Assembly: GCA_964540965.1 (NCBI GenBank)
Contig: CAZIOT010000006.1
Location: 124,001 to 188,000, forward strand
Direction of reading: 5' to 3'
Origin: JADYZU01 sp964540965
Lineage (GTDB): Bacteria; Pseudomonadota; Alphaproteobacteria; Rhodobacterales; Rhodobacteraceae
DNA: 64,000 bases
The notes beneath the pieces are model-generated. The model saw only the letters and a list, made by a program, of their open reading frames with translations, searched no databases and was not told where the DNA came from. The first letter of the stretch is position 1, and each line of letters begins with the position of its first letter. The position numbers and the translations under genes are program-made. Positions 17,856-25,955 of the stretch are shown here, piece after piece.

Positions 17856-18605
17856 ATGGCCGGCCATTCCAAATGGGCCAATATCCAGCATCGCAAGGGC
17901 AAGCAGGACGCCGCGCGCTCCAAGCTGTTCTCGAAGCTGTCCAAGGAAATCACCGTTGCGGCCAAGATGGGCGATCCGGACCCCGACAACAACGCCCGCC
18001 TGCGGCTGGCGGTGAAAGAGGCCAAGGCCAATTCCATGCCCAAGGACGTGATCGACCGCGCGATCAAGAAATCGCAGGCCGGCGAGGGCGACAATTACGA
18101 GACCATCCGCTATGAGGGCTATGGCCCGAACGGTGTCGCCGTCATCGTCGAGGCGCTGACCGACAACCGCAACCGCACCGCCTCGAACGTGCGGTCGACC
18201 TTCGGCAAGAACGGCGGCAACCTGGGCGAAACCAACTCGGTCGCCTTCATGTTCGACCGCAAGGGCGAGATCATGTATCGGCCCGCCGCCGGCGATGCCG
18301 ACACGGTGATGATGGCGGCACTCGACGCCGGCGCCGAGGATGTGGAATCCGACGATGACGGCCACTGGATCACCTGCGCCGACAGCGATCTGGGCGAGGT
18401 GACGGCGGCGCTGGAAACCGCGCTGGGCGAATCCGAGACGGCGAAACTGGTGTGGAAGGCCAAGACCACCACGCCCGTCGACCTCGACACGCTGGAAAAG
18501 CTGATGAAGCTGGTCGAAATCCTTGAGGATGACGACGACGTGCAATCGGTCGTCACCAATTTCGAGGCCTCCGACGAGGTGATGGCGGCCTGGGAAGCGG
18601 CGTAA
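17856..18605 (+). CDS. yebC: YebC/PmpR-family protein
   Basis: The 249-residue cytoplasmic protein starts MAGHSKWANIQHRKGKQDA, the hallmark of the family, and contains the conserved YEGYGPNGVA segment near residue 86. The full three-domain length of about 245-250 is present. Members have been called DNA-binding regulators and, more recently, translation factors that help ribosomes through proline-rich stretches. An acidic C-terminal part (EDDDDVQ) is normal. It is often next to ruvC in other bacteria; here it is not. Confidence 0.95.
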   Translation: MAGHSKWANIQHRKGKQDAARSKLFSKLSKEITVAAKMGDPDPDNNARLRLAVKEAKANSMPKDVIDRAIKKSQAGEGDNYETIRYEGYGPNGVAVIVEALTDNRNRTASNVRSTFGKNGGNLGETNSVAFMFDRKGEIMYRPAAGDADTVMMAALDAGAEDVESDDDGHWITCADSDLGEVTAALETALGESETAKLVWKAKTTTPVDLDTLEKLMKLVEILEDDDDVQSVVTNFEASDEVMAAWEAA

Positions 18606-18672
18606 GGCCGCCCCACGGCCCCGACGACAGCCACCGACTGCGCCGCAGGACCGGCATGGGCCGGCCCTGTGG

Positions 18673-19377
18673 TCAGCAGACCGGGATCGCCACGGGCATC
18701 GACACCTCGACCCCGCGCGCCTCGAGCGCCTCGCGCGTTTCCGGATCGACGTCAGAGCCGGACCACGGCAGGGTCACCGCCCTCAGCCGGGGCAGGGTCA
18801 GAAGCGGCGACGCGTCTTCGACCACAACGTCGGTCAGGTCCACCACCTCAAGGCGCGGATGGCCGCGCAGGCCGGAAAGATCGGTTGCGTCGATGCCCGG
18901 CGCGCTCAGCCGCAGCAAGTTCGGCAGGCTTTGCACCAGATCGAGCGAGGCGAGGTCGGCATAGCCGATGGCCAGTTCCTCAAGCCCGCGCAGGCCGGCA
19001 ATGGGGCTGTAGTCCGCGACATCAAGATCCTGCACATGCAGCAGGGTCAGCCCCGTAAAGGCGGAAAGCCCCGACAGGTCGGTCACGTCGGTGCTGCCGA
19101 TATGCAGTTCGCGCAGCCCGGTCAGCGGCGCCAGCACCGACAGGTCGCTGAAATCGGTGTAGGATATCATCAGCACCTCGACCTGGGTCAGGGCGGCAAG
19201 CTGGCTGTAGTCGTCCAGCGGCTGGCCATCGAGGTCAAGGATCGTGCAGCCGGTCGCGATGCAGGCATCGACGATCGCCTGTCCGGCGGCTTGCTGCGGC
19301 GGCGCCTCTGCCTCTTCGCAGGCGGCAAGTGCAGCCAGGGCCAGGGCGAGCGGGGCGAAAAGCGGGAAATGGCGCAT
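18673..19377 (-). CDS. Leucine-rich-repeat lipoprotein
   Basis: The 234-residue protein starts with a lipoprotein signal (LALAALAACEE, lipidated Cys about residue 20). About six consecutive repeats of 22-24 residues follow, at roughly 60-205. They have the pattern L..L..L.I..T...DLS.L..L..L, like internalin-type leucine-rich repeats. The last repeat runs into a short acidic cap and a terminal Cys. Such repeats form a curved binding surface, so the protein probably binds a partner at the cell surface or in the periplasm. The partner is unknown. It converges with yebC. Confidence 0.75.
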   Translation of the reverse strand: MRHFPLFAPLALALAALAACEEAEAPPQQAAGQAIVDACIATGCTILDLDGQPLDDYSQLAALTQVEVLMISYTDFSDLSVLAPLTGLRELHIGSTDVTDLSGLSAFTGLTLLHVQDLDVADYSPIAGLRGLEELAIGYADLASLDLVQSLPNLLRLSAPGIDATDLSGLRGHPRLEVVDLTDVVVEDASPLLTLPRLRAVTLPWSGSDVDPETREALEARGVEVSMPVAIPVC

Positions 19378-19661
19378 GTCAGGATCCTGTGTGCAATACG
19401 ACCATGATCCCCCCGCGCCCGGAGTGTCGTCAATGGCGGAATACCCGGTCGGCGATCAGGGCGGCGGCAGTATGGATGGCGACCTGCCCCGGGCCAGCCG
19501 TCGCGGCAGATCGCGGGTTTCCCCCGCGCGACCGCAGGGCGGCGGCGTGCAGGTCAGCCGGAAACCCGGTGCCGCGCCCCGGTTGCACGACCGCTGGGGC
19601 CGGAAAGACGCCCCGTTGCCTTGGCAAAAACCCGCGAGTCCCCCGCCAATCTCCGTTGGCT

Positions 19662-20543
19662 TCACCCGGACAACACGTTGCCGGCCATGGCCCTTGCCGC
19701 GGCCCGGACCGCGGCGGTCAACGGGGCCAGCGCCCGCGCCGACAGCCGGCTGACCTGCCAGTGCAGCGGCGTCTCGATCCCGCGGGGGGAAAGGGCCACC
19801 AGCCGCCCTTCGCGCAAATCCGGGGCCACAAGCGGCAGCGGCGCCATGCCCCAGCCAAGGCCCAGCAGCGCCGCCTGCCGGAACCCCTCGGACGAGGCGA
19901 GGCGGTGCGCCGGCAGGTCCACCGCCCGGCCGCATTCCGCCTCTGCCCAGTCGGCCTGCAGCCGGTCGCGGCTGTCATAGCGCAGCGATGGCGCCTGCCG
20001 AAGGGCATCGGCGGTCATGCCGGCGGCGAACCAGCGGTCGCGGAACGCCGGGCTGGCCACGGCACGATAGGGCAGGGCGCCCAAAGGCCGGCAGTCGCAG
20101 CCCTGCACCGGATCGGCGCGGGCGGTGACGGCGGCGGCGACCGCGCCGCGGCGCAGCCACAGGTCGGAATAATCCTGATCGTCGATCTCGATCTCGAACA
20201 GCATGTCCAGCCCGGCAAGCGCCGGCAGGAACCAGGTGGCGAGCGAATCGGCATTGACGGCGATGCGCAGCGTCGGCCGCTCGGCCGGCACCTCGGGCAG
20301 ATCGGCGGACAGCGCCCGCTCCAGCGCCGCCACATCGTCGGCATGGCGCAACAGCCGTTCGCCCGCCGGCGTCGCCCGCGCCGGCACCCCGCGCTGCACC
20401 AGAACCGCCCCGACCCGCTCCTCAAGCCCCCGGACGCGTTGCGACACCGCCGAGGGCGTGACGCCCAGCCGCGCCGCCGCCCCTTCGAACGAGCCCGAGC
20501 GGAGGACGGCCGCAAGCGCGGCAAGGGCGCGGTAATCCATCAT
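19662..20543 (-). CDS. argP: LysR-family regulator ArgP (IciA)
   Basis: This is a DNA-binding regulator that in other bacteria senses arginine or lysine and switches on the amino-acid exporter beside it. The 293-residue protein has the winged helix-turn-helix at 1-60 (GSFEGAAARLGVTPSAVSQRV) and a LysR effector domain after about 90. The start MMDYRALAALAAVL matches ArgP, so the 5' extension to 20591 was dropped. It is transcribed away from argO with 136 bp between starts, the usual arrangement of a regulator and its target. Confidence 0.86.
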   Translation of the reverse strand: MMDYRALAALAAVLRSGSFEGAAARLGVTPSAVSQRVRGLEERVGAVLVQRGVPARATPAGERLLRHADDVAALERALSADLPEVPAERPTLRIAVNADSLATWFLPALAGLDMLFEIEIDDQDYSDLWLRRGAVAAAVTARADPVQGCDCRPLGALPYRAVASPAFRDRWFAAGMTADALRQAPSLRYDSRDRLQADWAEAECGRAVDLPAHRLASSEGFRQAALLGLGWGMAPLPLVAPDLREGRLVALSPRGIETPLHWQVSRLSARALAPLTAAVRAAARAMAGNVLSG

Positions 20544-20550
20544 GGCGAGA

Positions 20551-20580
20551 TTAAGTTCTGCTAATGCAGATGCAGTCAAT
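20551..20580 (+). promoter_or_regulatory. Candidate ArgP operator between argP and argO
   Basis: TCTGC-TAAT-GCAGA (20557-20570) is a perfect inverted repeat. It contains a T-N11-A core (20556-20568), the pattern bound by LysR-type proteins. It lies just outside the argP start and about 110 bp upstream of argO. Confidence 0.5.
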
Positions 20581-20679
20581 GAAGTTTTCATTGCGCCGCC
20601 TCCGGGTGTACTGGGCGGGTGCCGTCAGAAGGCCATTGCGGAAGGGTCGCGAAAAACCCTGCCGCGCAAAGGGGATGCC

Positions 20680-21285
20680 ATGTTTTCTGCCTATGCCACC
20701 GGCTTCGGCCTTGGACTGTCGCTGATCGTCGCCATCGGGGCGCAGAATGCCTTTGTCCTGCGACAGGGGTTGCGGCGGGCGCATGTGCTGCCGGTGGTGC
20801 TGACCTGCGCCGTGTCGGATGCGGTGCTGATCGCCGCCGGGGTCGCCGGGTTCGGCGCGCTGACCACGGCGCTGCCCTGGCTGGCGCAGGTGCTGCGCTG
20901 GGGCGGGGTGGCGTTCCTGCTGGCCTATGGCGCCCGCGCCTTCCTGTCGGCCTGGCACGGCACCGGCGCGCTCAAGGCCGAGGGTGCGGCCGAAGGGTCG
21001 GCGCTTGCCGCAGTGGCGACCTGCCTTGCGCTGACCTGGCTCAACCCGCATGTCTATCTTGATACGGTGGTGCTGATCGGTTCGGTCGCGGCGCGCTGGC
21101 CGGGGCAGGCACCGGCCTTTGGCCTTGGTGCGGTCACGGCCTCCTTCGTGTTCTTCTTTTCGCTCGGCTATGGCGCGCGATTGCTGGCGCCGCTGTTCGC
21201 GCGGCCGTTGGCGTGGCGCCTGCTCGACACCGGAATCGGCATCGTCATGTGGACCATCGCGGCGCGCCTTGCCTTCCACGGATAG
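20680..21285 (+). CDS. argO: LysE/ArgO-family amino acid exporter
   Basis: The 201-residue inner-membrane protein exports arginine and/or lysine. It has six hydrophobic segments and the family motif GAQNAFVLRQGL near residue 22, followed by TCAVSDAVLIAAG. The motif LTWLNPHVYLDT near residue 120 is also typical. The start at 20680 was selected because the longer frame adds 46 non-hydrophobic residues. It lies divergent from argP, and an EamA transporter follows 18 bp downstream. Confidence 0.9.
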   Translation: MFSAYATGFGLGLSLIVAIGAQNAFVLRQGLRRAHVLPVVLTCAVSDAVLIAAGVAGFGALTTALPWLAQVLRWGGVAFLLAYGARAFLSAWHGTGALKAEGAAEGSALAAVATCLALTWLNPHVYLDTVVLIGSVAARWPGQAPAFGLGAVTASFVFFFSLGYGARLLAPLFARPLAWRLLDTGIGIVMWTIAARLAFHG

Positions 21286-21303
21286 GGGTGCGAAGCGGGG
21301 GGT

Positions 21304-22191
21304 ATGATCGCCTCTCGCCCCGTCAACGCCGCAGTCTGGCAGGCCGTGCTGTGGCAGGTCGCTGCCGGCCTGCTGTTCGTGGGCATGCAGGCGGTGGTCA
21401 AGCATGTCGGCGCCGCGGTGCCGGCGGCGCAATCGTCGTTCCTGCGCTTTGCGCTGGGCCTGCCCTTTGTCCTGCCCGTCATTCCGGCGATCCTGCGCGC
21501 CGGCATCACCGCGCGGCAGGCGCGGCTTCTTGCCTGGCGTGGCGCGGCGCATACCGGGGCGGTCCTCTTGTGGTTCTATGCCATGACCCGGATCCCCCTG
21601 GCCGAGGTCACGGCGCTGAACTACCTCAGCCCGGTCTATGTCATGCTGGGCGCGGTGCTGTTTCTGGGCGAAAAGCCGTCCTGGCGGCGGGCGGTGGCGG
21701 TGCTCGTGGCGGTGGCGGGCGGGCTGGTCGTGCTGCGTCCCGGCCTGCGCGAGGTCGCGCCCGGCCATCTGGCGATGCTGGGCATGTCGGCCTTCATGGC
21801 GGTCGGCTATCTTCTGGCCAAGAAGCTGTCGGCCGAATTGCCCGCCGGCGTCATCGTCGCGCTGCTGTCGGTGACGGTGACCATCGGCCTTGCGCCCTTT
21901 GCCGCCGCGGTCTGGGTGCCTGTCGGGGGCTGGGTCGTGCTGTGGTTCTTCGTGTCAGCGGTCTTTGCCACTGCGGCGCATTACTGCATGACCCGCGCCT
22001 TTGCCGCCGCACCCCTGACGGTGACGCAGCCCGCGGCCTTTGTGCAGCTTCTGTGGTCGGTCCTGCTGGGCGCCCTGATGTTTGCCGAGCCGGTGGACCC
22101 GCTGGTCCTGCTGGGCGGGATCATGATCCTGTCGGCGGTGGTCTGGTCGACGCTGGCCGATTCGCGCGAGCGCCGGCAGGACGCGTCCTAG
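21304..22191 (+). CDS. EamA/DMT-family transporter
   Basis: The 295-residue inner-membrane protein has ten predicted helices in two EamA repeats (first half with FLRFALGLPFVLPV, second with PAAFVQLLWSVLLGALMFAEP). Substrate unknown. Spacing of 18 bp after argO suggests co-transcription, which would put this exporter under the same amino-acid signal, though this is inference. Its last four bases overlap the end of the convergent choV gene. Confidence 0.83.
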   Translation: MIASRPVNAAVWQAVLWQVAAGLLFVGMQAVVKHVGAAVPAAQSSFLRFALGLPFVLPVIPAILRAGITARQARLLAWRGAAHTGAVLLWFYAMTRIPLAEVTALNYLSPVYVMLGAVLFLGEKPSWRRAVAVLVAVAGGLVVLRPGLREVAPGHLAMLGMSAFMAVGYLLAKKLSAELPAGVIVALLSVTVTIGLAPFAAAVWVPVGGWVVLWFFVSAVFATAAHYCMTRAFAAAPLTVTQPAAFVQLLWSVLLGALMFAEPVDPLVLLGGIMILSAVVWSTLADSRERRQDAS

Positions 22192-23231
22192 GCGCGCTGG
22201 GCCACCTTTCCGCAGGGGTCGACGATCCGGGCCAGCGCGCTTTCGCGTGTCACCTCGCCGATGATGCGCCCGTCCTCGACCACAGCCACCGGCCAGCCCG
22301 AGGCGTTGATCCGCGCCAGCACCTCGCGCACGCCGGTTTCGGCGTCGACGGGGTCGCCTTCGGCCGAGCCGGTCGGCGGGCCCATCGCGTCGCGCGCCGT
22401 CAGCACGCCCAAGGGGTTCATCTGGGCGACGAAATCGGCGACATACTGGTTGGCCGGGGTCGTGAATATCTGGCGCGGGGTGCCGCTTTGCACGATGCGC
22501 CCGCCCTCCATGATGGCGATGCGGTCGCCGATCTTGAACGCCTCGTCCAGATCGTGGCTGACGAAGATGATGGTGCGGTCGCGCTGCGCCTGCATGTCCA
22601 GAAGTTCATCCTGCAGCCGGTCGCGGATCAGCGGATCAAGGGCCGAGAACGGCTCGTCCATCAGCAGGATCGGCGCATCGGTGGCAAAGGCGCGGGCCAG
22701 GCCGACACGCTGCTGCATCCCGCCGGACAATTCGCCGACAAGGGCGTCGGCGCGGTCGGCAAGGTTGACCAGCCGCAATTCCTCGTCCACGCGGGCCTCG
22801 CGGTCGGCGCGGGACTGGCCGCGCAGTTCAAGGCCAAGGCCGACGTTGTCGCGCACGCTGCGCCAGGGCAGCAGGCCGAATTGCTGGAACACCATGGCCA
22901 CGGTGTTCTGCCGGATATGGCGCAGCGTCGCCGGATCGGCATGGGTGACCGAGGTCATCTCCTCGCCCGTCCGCACCCGCACCTCGCCGCGGCAGACCGG
23001 GTTCAAGCCGTTGACGGCGCGCAGAAGCGTGGATTTCCCCGATCCCGACAGGCCCATGAGCACGAGGATCTCGCCCTCGGCCACCGTCAGGCTGCAATTG
23101 TGGACGCCAAGGATCTGCGACGTCTCTTGCTGGATCTGGGCCCGGCTTTGCCCGGCATCCATCAAGGGCAGCGCCTTTTGCGGGGCATCGCCAAAGACGA
23201 TGTTGACGGCATCGAAGATGACGGCGGTCAT
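22188..23231 (-). CDS. choV: Choline ABC transporter ATP-binding protein
   Basis: This is the ATPase of the ChoXWV choline importer (glycine betaine/ProV class). The 347-residue protein has Walker A GLSGSGKST near 60, signature ELSGGMQQRVG near 165 and Walker B ILLMDEPFSALD near 188. A shortened C-terminal CBS-type region begins after about 270, which in related importers senses ionic strength. The distinctive N-terminus, with an insert around residues 15-40, is a ChoV feature. Its start overlaps the end of choW by four bases. Confidence 0.9.
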   Translation of the reverse strand: MTAVIFDAVNIVFGDAPQKALPLMDAGQSRAQIQQETSQILGVHNCSLTVAEGEILVLMGLSGSGKSTLLRAVNGLNPVCRGEVRVRTGEEMTSVTHADPATLRHIRQNTVAMVFQQFGLLPWRSVRDNVGLGLELRGQSRADREARVDEELRLVNLADRADALVGELSGGMQQRVGLARAFATDAPILLMDEPFSALDPLIRDRLQDELLDMQAQRDRTIIFVSHDLDEAFKIGDRIAIMEGGRIVQSGTPRQIFTTPANQYVADFVAQMNPLGVLTARDAMGPPTGSAEGDPVDAETGVREVLARINASGWPVAVVEDGRIIGEVTRESALARIVDPCGKVAQRA

Positions 23232-24262
23232 TTGCGGGCCACTTTCAGCATGCGGTCAAGGATGATGGCGAGGACGACGATGATGAACCCGGCCTCGAAC
23301 CCCAGCGCGGTGTTCACCGTGTTCAGCGCCCGCACCACGGTGACGCCAAGGCCGCCGGCCGCGACCAGCCCGGCGATGACCACCATCGACAGCGACAACA
23401 TGATCGTCTGCGTCAGCCCGGCCATGATCTGCGGATAGGCCGAAGGCAGTTCGACCTTCCACAGGGTCTGCCGCGGGGTGGCGCCGAACGCCTGCGACGC
23501 CTCGACCAGCGCAGCGGGGGTCGAGGTGATGCCCAGATGCGTCAGCCGGATCGGCGCCGGCAGGACAAAGACCACGGTGGCGATCAGGCCGGGGACCATG
23601 CCAAGCCCGAACAGGCCGATGACCGGGATCAGGTAAACGAATGTCGGCAGCGTCTGCATCAGGTCAAGGACCGGGGCGATGGCCTGATAAAGCCGCGGCC
23701 GGTGCGCGGCGGCGATGCCGATGGGCACGCCGATCCCCATGCAGACCACGCAGGACATCAGCACCAGCACCAGAGTTTCGGCCGTCTGTTCCCAATAGCC
23801 CTGATCGAGGATGAACAGGAACCCGGCCAGCACCAGGGCCGCCACCTTCCAGTTGCGCTGCAAGGCCCAGGCGGCCAGGACGAACAGCGCGATGATGCCC
23901 AGGGCGTGGGTGTGTTCGGACCACCACCAAGGCTCGAACCGGCGGCCCGACAGCCAGTTGGTGCCGGGCGGGCGCAACATCACCGCCAGAAAGAAGTCGA
24001 CAACCGCTTGCAGCACAGCCGACAGGCCGTCGAAGAAACCCTGCGCGCCGGACTGGATATAGACGAAGGCCTCTTTCGCGGTCTGGCCGACCGGCAGGCT
24101 TTCCTCGGTCCGGCCCAGAAGGCGCATCGGCAGCCACTTGACGAACCAGACCACGGCATGGGCCAGCCAGACGGCGAAATCCATCAGCGCCTGCACGCAC
24201 CAGCCGATGGCGTAAAGCACCGCTTGCAGGGTGTGAAGCAGGGCGGTCCAAAGCGTGGTCAT
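23228..24262 (-). CDS. choW: Choline ABC transporter permease
   Basis: This is the membrane channel of the choline importer. The 344-residue protein has an N-terminal membrane-associated part (1-130), then a BPD_transp_1 core of about six helices. The EAA loop (ASQAFGATPRQTLWKVELPS) lies near residue 255. The length is normal for ChoW/ProW of alphaproteobacteria. It lies between choX (95 bp upstream) and choV (4-bp overlap) in a three-gene operon. Confidence 0.9.
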   Translation of the reverse strand: MTTLWTALLHTLQAVLYAIGWCVQALMDFAVWLAHAVVWFVKWLPMRLLGRTEESLPVGQTAKEAFVYIQSGAQGFFDGLSAVLQAVVDFFLAVMLRPPGTNWLSGRRFEPWWWSEHTHALGIIALFVLAAWALQRNWKVAALVLAGFLFILDQGYWEQTAETLVLVLMSCVVCMGIGVPIGIAAAHRPRLYQAIAPVLDLMQTLPTFVYLIPVIGLFGLGMVPGLIATVVFVLPAPIRLTHLGITSTPAALVEASQAFGATPRQTLWKVELPSAYPQIMAGLTQTIMLSLSMVVIAGLVAAGGLGVTVVRALNTVNTALGFEAGFIIVVLAIILDRMLKVARK

Positions 24263-24357
24263 GCGGGCATCCGGCAGGAAAGGGGCCGCCCCGGCAGCGC
24301 CGGGACGGGTGTCGGATCAGGCGCGGGCACGGCCCAGACGGCAGGCCCGCGCCGGCA

Positions 24358-25278
24358 TCAGCCGGCCACTGCCGCGGTCACCGCGGCCAGGGCATCGCCG
24401 CCGTCGATGGTGGTGACACCGTCCAGCCACGGCCCCAGCACATCGGGATGGGCCGCCAGCCAGGCCTTGGCCGCCTCGCCCGGATCGGTGCCGTCGTTCA
24501 GGATCGCGCCCATGATCTCGTTTTCCATGGCAAGGGAAAATTCGAGGTTCTGGAGCAGCTTGCCCGTGTTCGGGCATTCCGCGGCATAGCCGGCGCGGGT
24601 GTTGGTCGCGACCTCGGCGCCGCCGAAATTCGGGCCAAAGTAATCGTCGCCGCCCGCCAGATAGGTGATGGCGAAATTGGCGTTCATCGGATGCGGTTCC
24701 CAGGCAAGGAAGATGATCGGCGCATCCTGCCCGTCGGCGCGGCCGACCTGCGCCAGCATCCCCTGTTCCGAGCTTTCGACCAGGGTAAAGTCGCTCAGCC
24801 CGAACGCATCGCCGGAAATCATGTCAAGGATCAGGCGGTTGCCGTCGTTGCCCGGCTCGATGCCATAGATCTCGCCGTTCAGCGCATCGGCATTGGCGGC
24901 AATGTCGTCAAAGCTGTCGATGCCAAGGGCGGCGCCGGCGGCATTGGTCGCCAGCGTGTATTTCGCGCCGACAAGGTTGACGCGCAGCGTCTCGACGGTG
25001 CCGGCGTCGCGGTAGGGGGCGATATCGGCCTCCATCGTCGGCATCCAGTTGCCCAGGAACACATCGACATCGCCGGCGGCCAGCGACTGGTAGGTGACGG
25101 GCACCGACAGGACCAGCACCTCGGTTTCATACCCAAGCGCGTCGAGGATGGTGGTGGCGACCGCGGTGGTCGCGGTGATGTCGGTCCAGCCGACATCCGA
25201 AAAGGTCACGGCGTCGCAATCGGCCAGGGCGGGGGTGGCGGCGCACAGCGCCAGCACCGACAGGGTGGTGAGTTTCAT
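24358..25278 (-). CDS. choX: Choline-binding periplasmic protein
   Basis: This is the receptor of the ChoXWV importer. The 306-residue protein has a signal peptide (MKLTTLSVLALCAATPALA, cleaved about residue 19) and an OpuAC-type domain. The segment VTFSDVGWTDITATTAV and the FLGNWMPTMEADIAPY stretch carry aromatic residues of the type that cage the quaternary ammonium group. The start was moved 30 codons inward from the longest frame because the signal peptide begins there. Expression is probably under BetI through the site at 25311. Confidence 0.9.
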   Translation of the reverse strand: MKLTTLSVLALCAATPALADCDAVTFSDVGWTDITATTAVATTILDALGYETEVLVLSVPVTYQSLAAGDVDVFLGNWMPTMEADIAPYRDAGTVETLRVNLVGAKYTLATNAAGAALGIDSFDDIAANADALNGEIYGIEPGNDGNRLILDMISGDAFGLSDFTLVESSEQGMLAQVGRADGQDAPIIFLAWEPHPMNANFAITYLAGGDDYFGPNFGGAEVATNTRAGYAAECPNTGKLLQNLEFSLAMENEIMGAILNDGTDPGEAAKAWLAAHPDVLGPWLDGVTTIDGGDALAAVTAAVAG

Positions 25279-25310
25279 GGCAATCTCCCGGTTGGTCATC
25301 ATGGTTTTTG

Positions 25311-25326
25311 TTGATTGACGGATCAA
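25311..25326 (+). promoter_or_regulatory. Candidate BetI operator in the choX/betI divergent region
   Basis: TTGAT-TGACGG-ATCAA is an inverted repeat placed midway between the divergent choX and betI starts (33 and 51 bp away). BetI of the TetR family represses cho/bet genes and is released by choline in other bacteria. The location and symmetry fit, but the exact site is inferred. Confidence 0.55.
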
Positions 25327-25376
25327 TAAAGAGCCATCACTCTGCATCGCGCAACTGTTTTCTTGCAAGGACCGAC

Positions 25377-25952
25377 ATGCCCAAGCTCGGGATGGAGCCT
25401 ATACGCCGCGCGGCGCTGGTGAAAGCGACGATTGACGAGATCGGCGCCCAGGGCTCGCTCGACGTGACCGTGGCGCAGATCGCGCGGCGGGCCGGCATGT
25501 CGGCGGCGCTGGCGCATCATTACTTCGGGTCCAAGGACGACATCTTTCTTGCAGCGATGCGGCATACCCTGTCGGTCTACAGCGCCGAGGTGCGCGGCGC
25601 GCTGACCATGGCCGAGGGTCCGAAGGCGCGGTTGCAGGCCATAATCCGCGCCGGCTTTGGCCCGTCGAATTTCCACGCCTCGGTGGTGGCGGCCTGGTTG
25701 AACTTCTGGGTCATGGCGCGGATCAATCCCGGCGCGGCGCGGCTGTTGCGGGTTTACGAAGGGCGGCTGCGGTCGAACCTCCTGTCGAACCTCCGGCCGC
25801 TGATCGGCGCCCGCGCGCCCGAGGCGGCCGAACGGATCGCGGCGCTGATCGACGGCGTCTATCTGCGGCAGGGGGTGCAGACCGGAACCCCCGACCGGCG
25901 ACAGGCGGTGCGACTGGTGCTGGCCGCGCTTGACCACGAACTATCGGAGTAG
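25377..25952 (+). CDS. betI: Transcriptional repressor BetI
   Basis: This is a TetR-family repressor of choline uptake and oxidation genes. The 191-residue protein has the N-terminal helix-turn-helix (VTVAQIARRAGMSAALAHHYFGSKDDIF, residues about 30-57, quoted in part) and the ligand domain behind it with LNFWVMARINPG, typical of BetI. The start MPKLGMEPIRR follows an AAGGA ribosome site. It is three bases from betB, so betI-betB-betA are one operon, divergent from choXWV. Confidence 0.92.
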   Translation: MPKLGMEPIRRAALVKATIDEIGAQGSLDVTVAQIARRAGMSAALAHHYFGSKDDIFLAAMRHTLSVYSAEVRGALTMAEGPKARLQAIIRAGFGPSNFHASVVAAWLNFWVMARINPGAARLLRVYEGRLRSNLLSNLRPLIGARAPEAAERIAALIDGVYLRQGVQTGTPDRRQAVRLVLAALDHELSE

Positions 25953-25955
25953 GCG

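Noticed and set aside
19378..19661. Possible short genes in the 284-bp gap between the LRR lipoprotein and argP.
   Set aside because: The short frames lack ribosome sites and protein-like composition; nothing recognisable is there.
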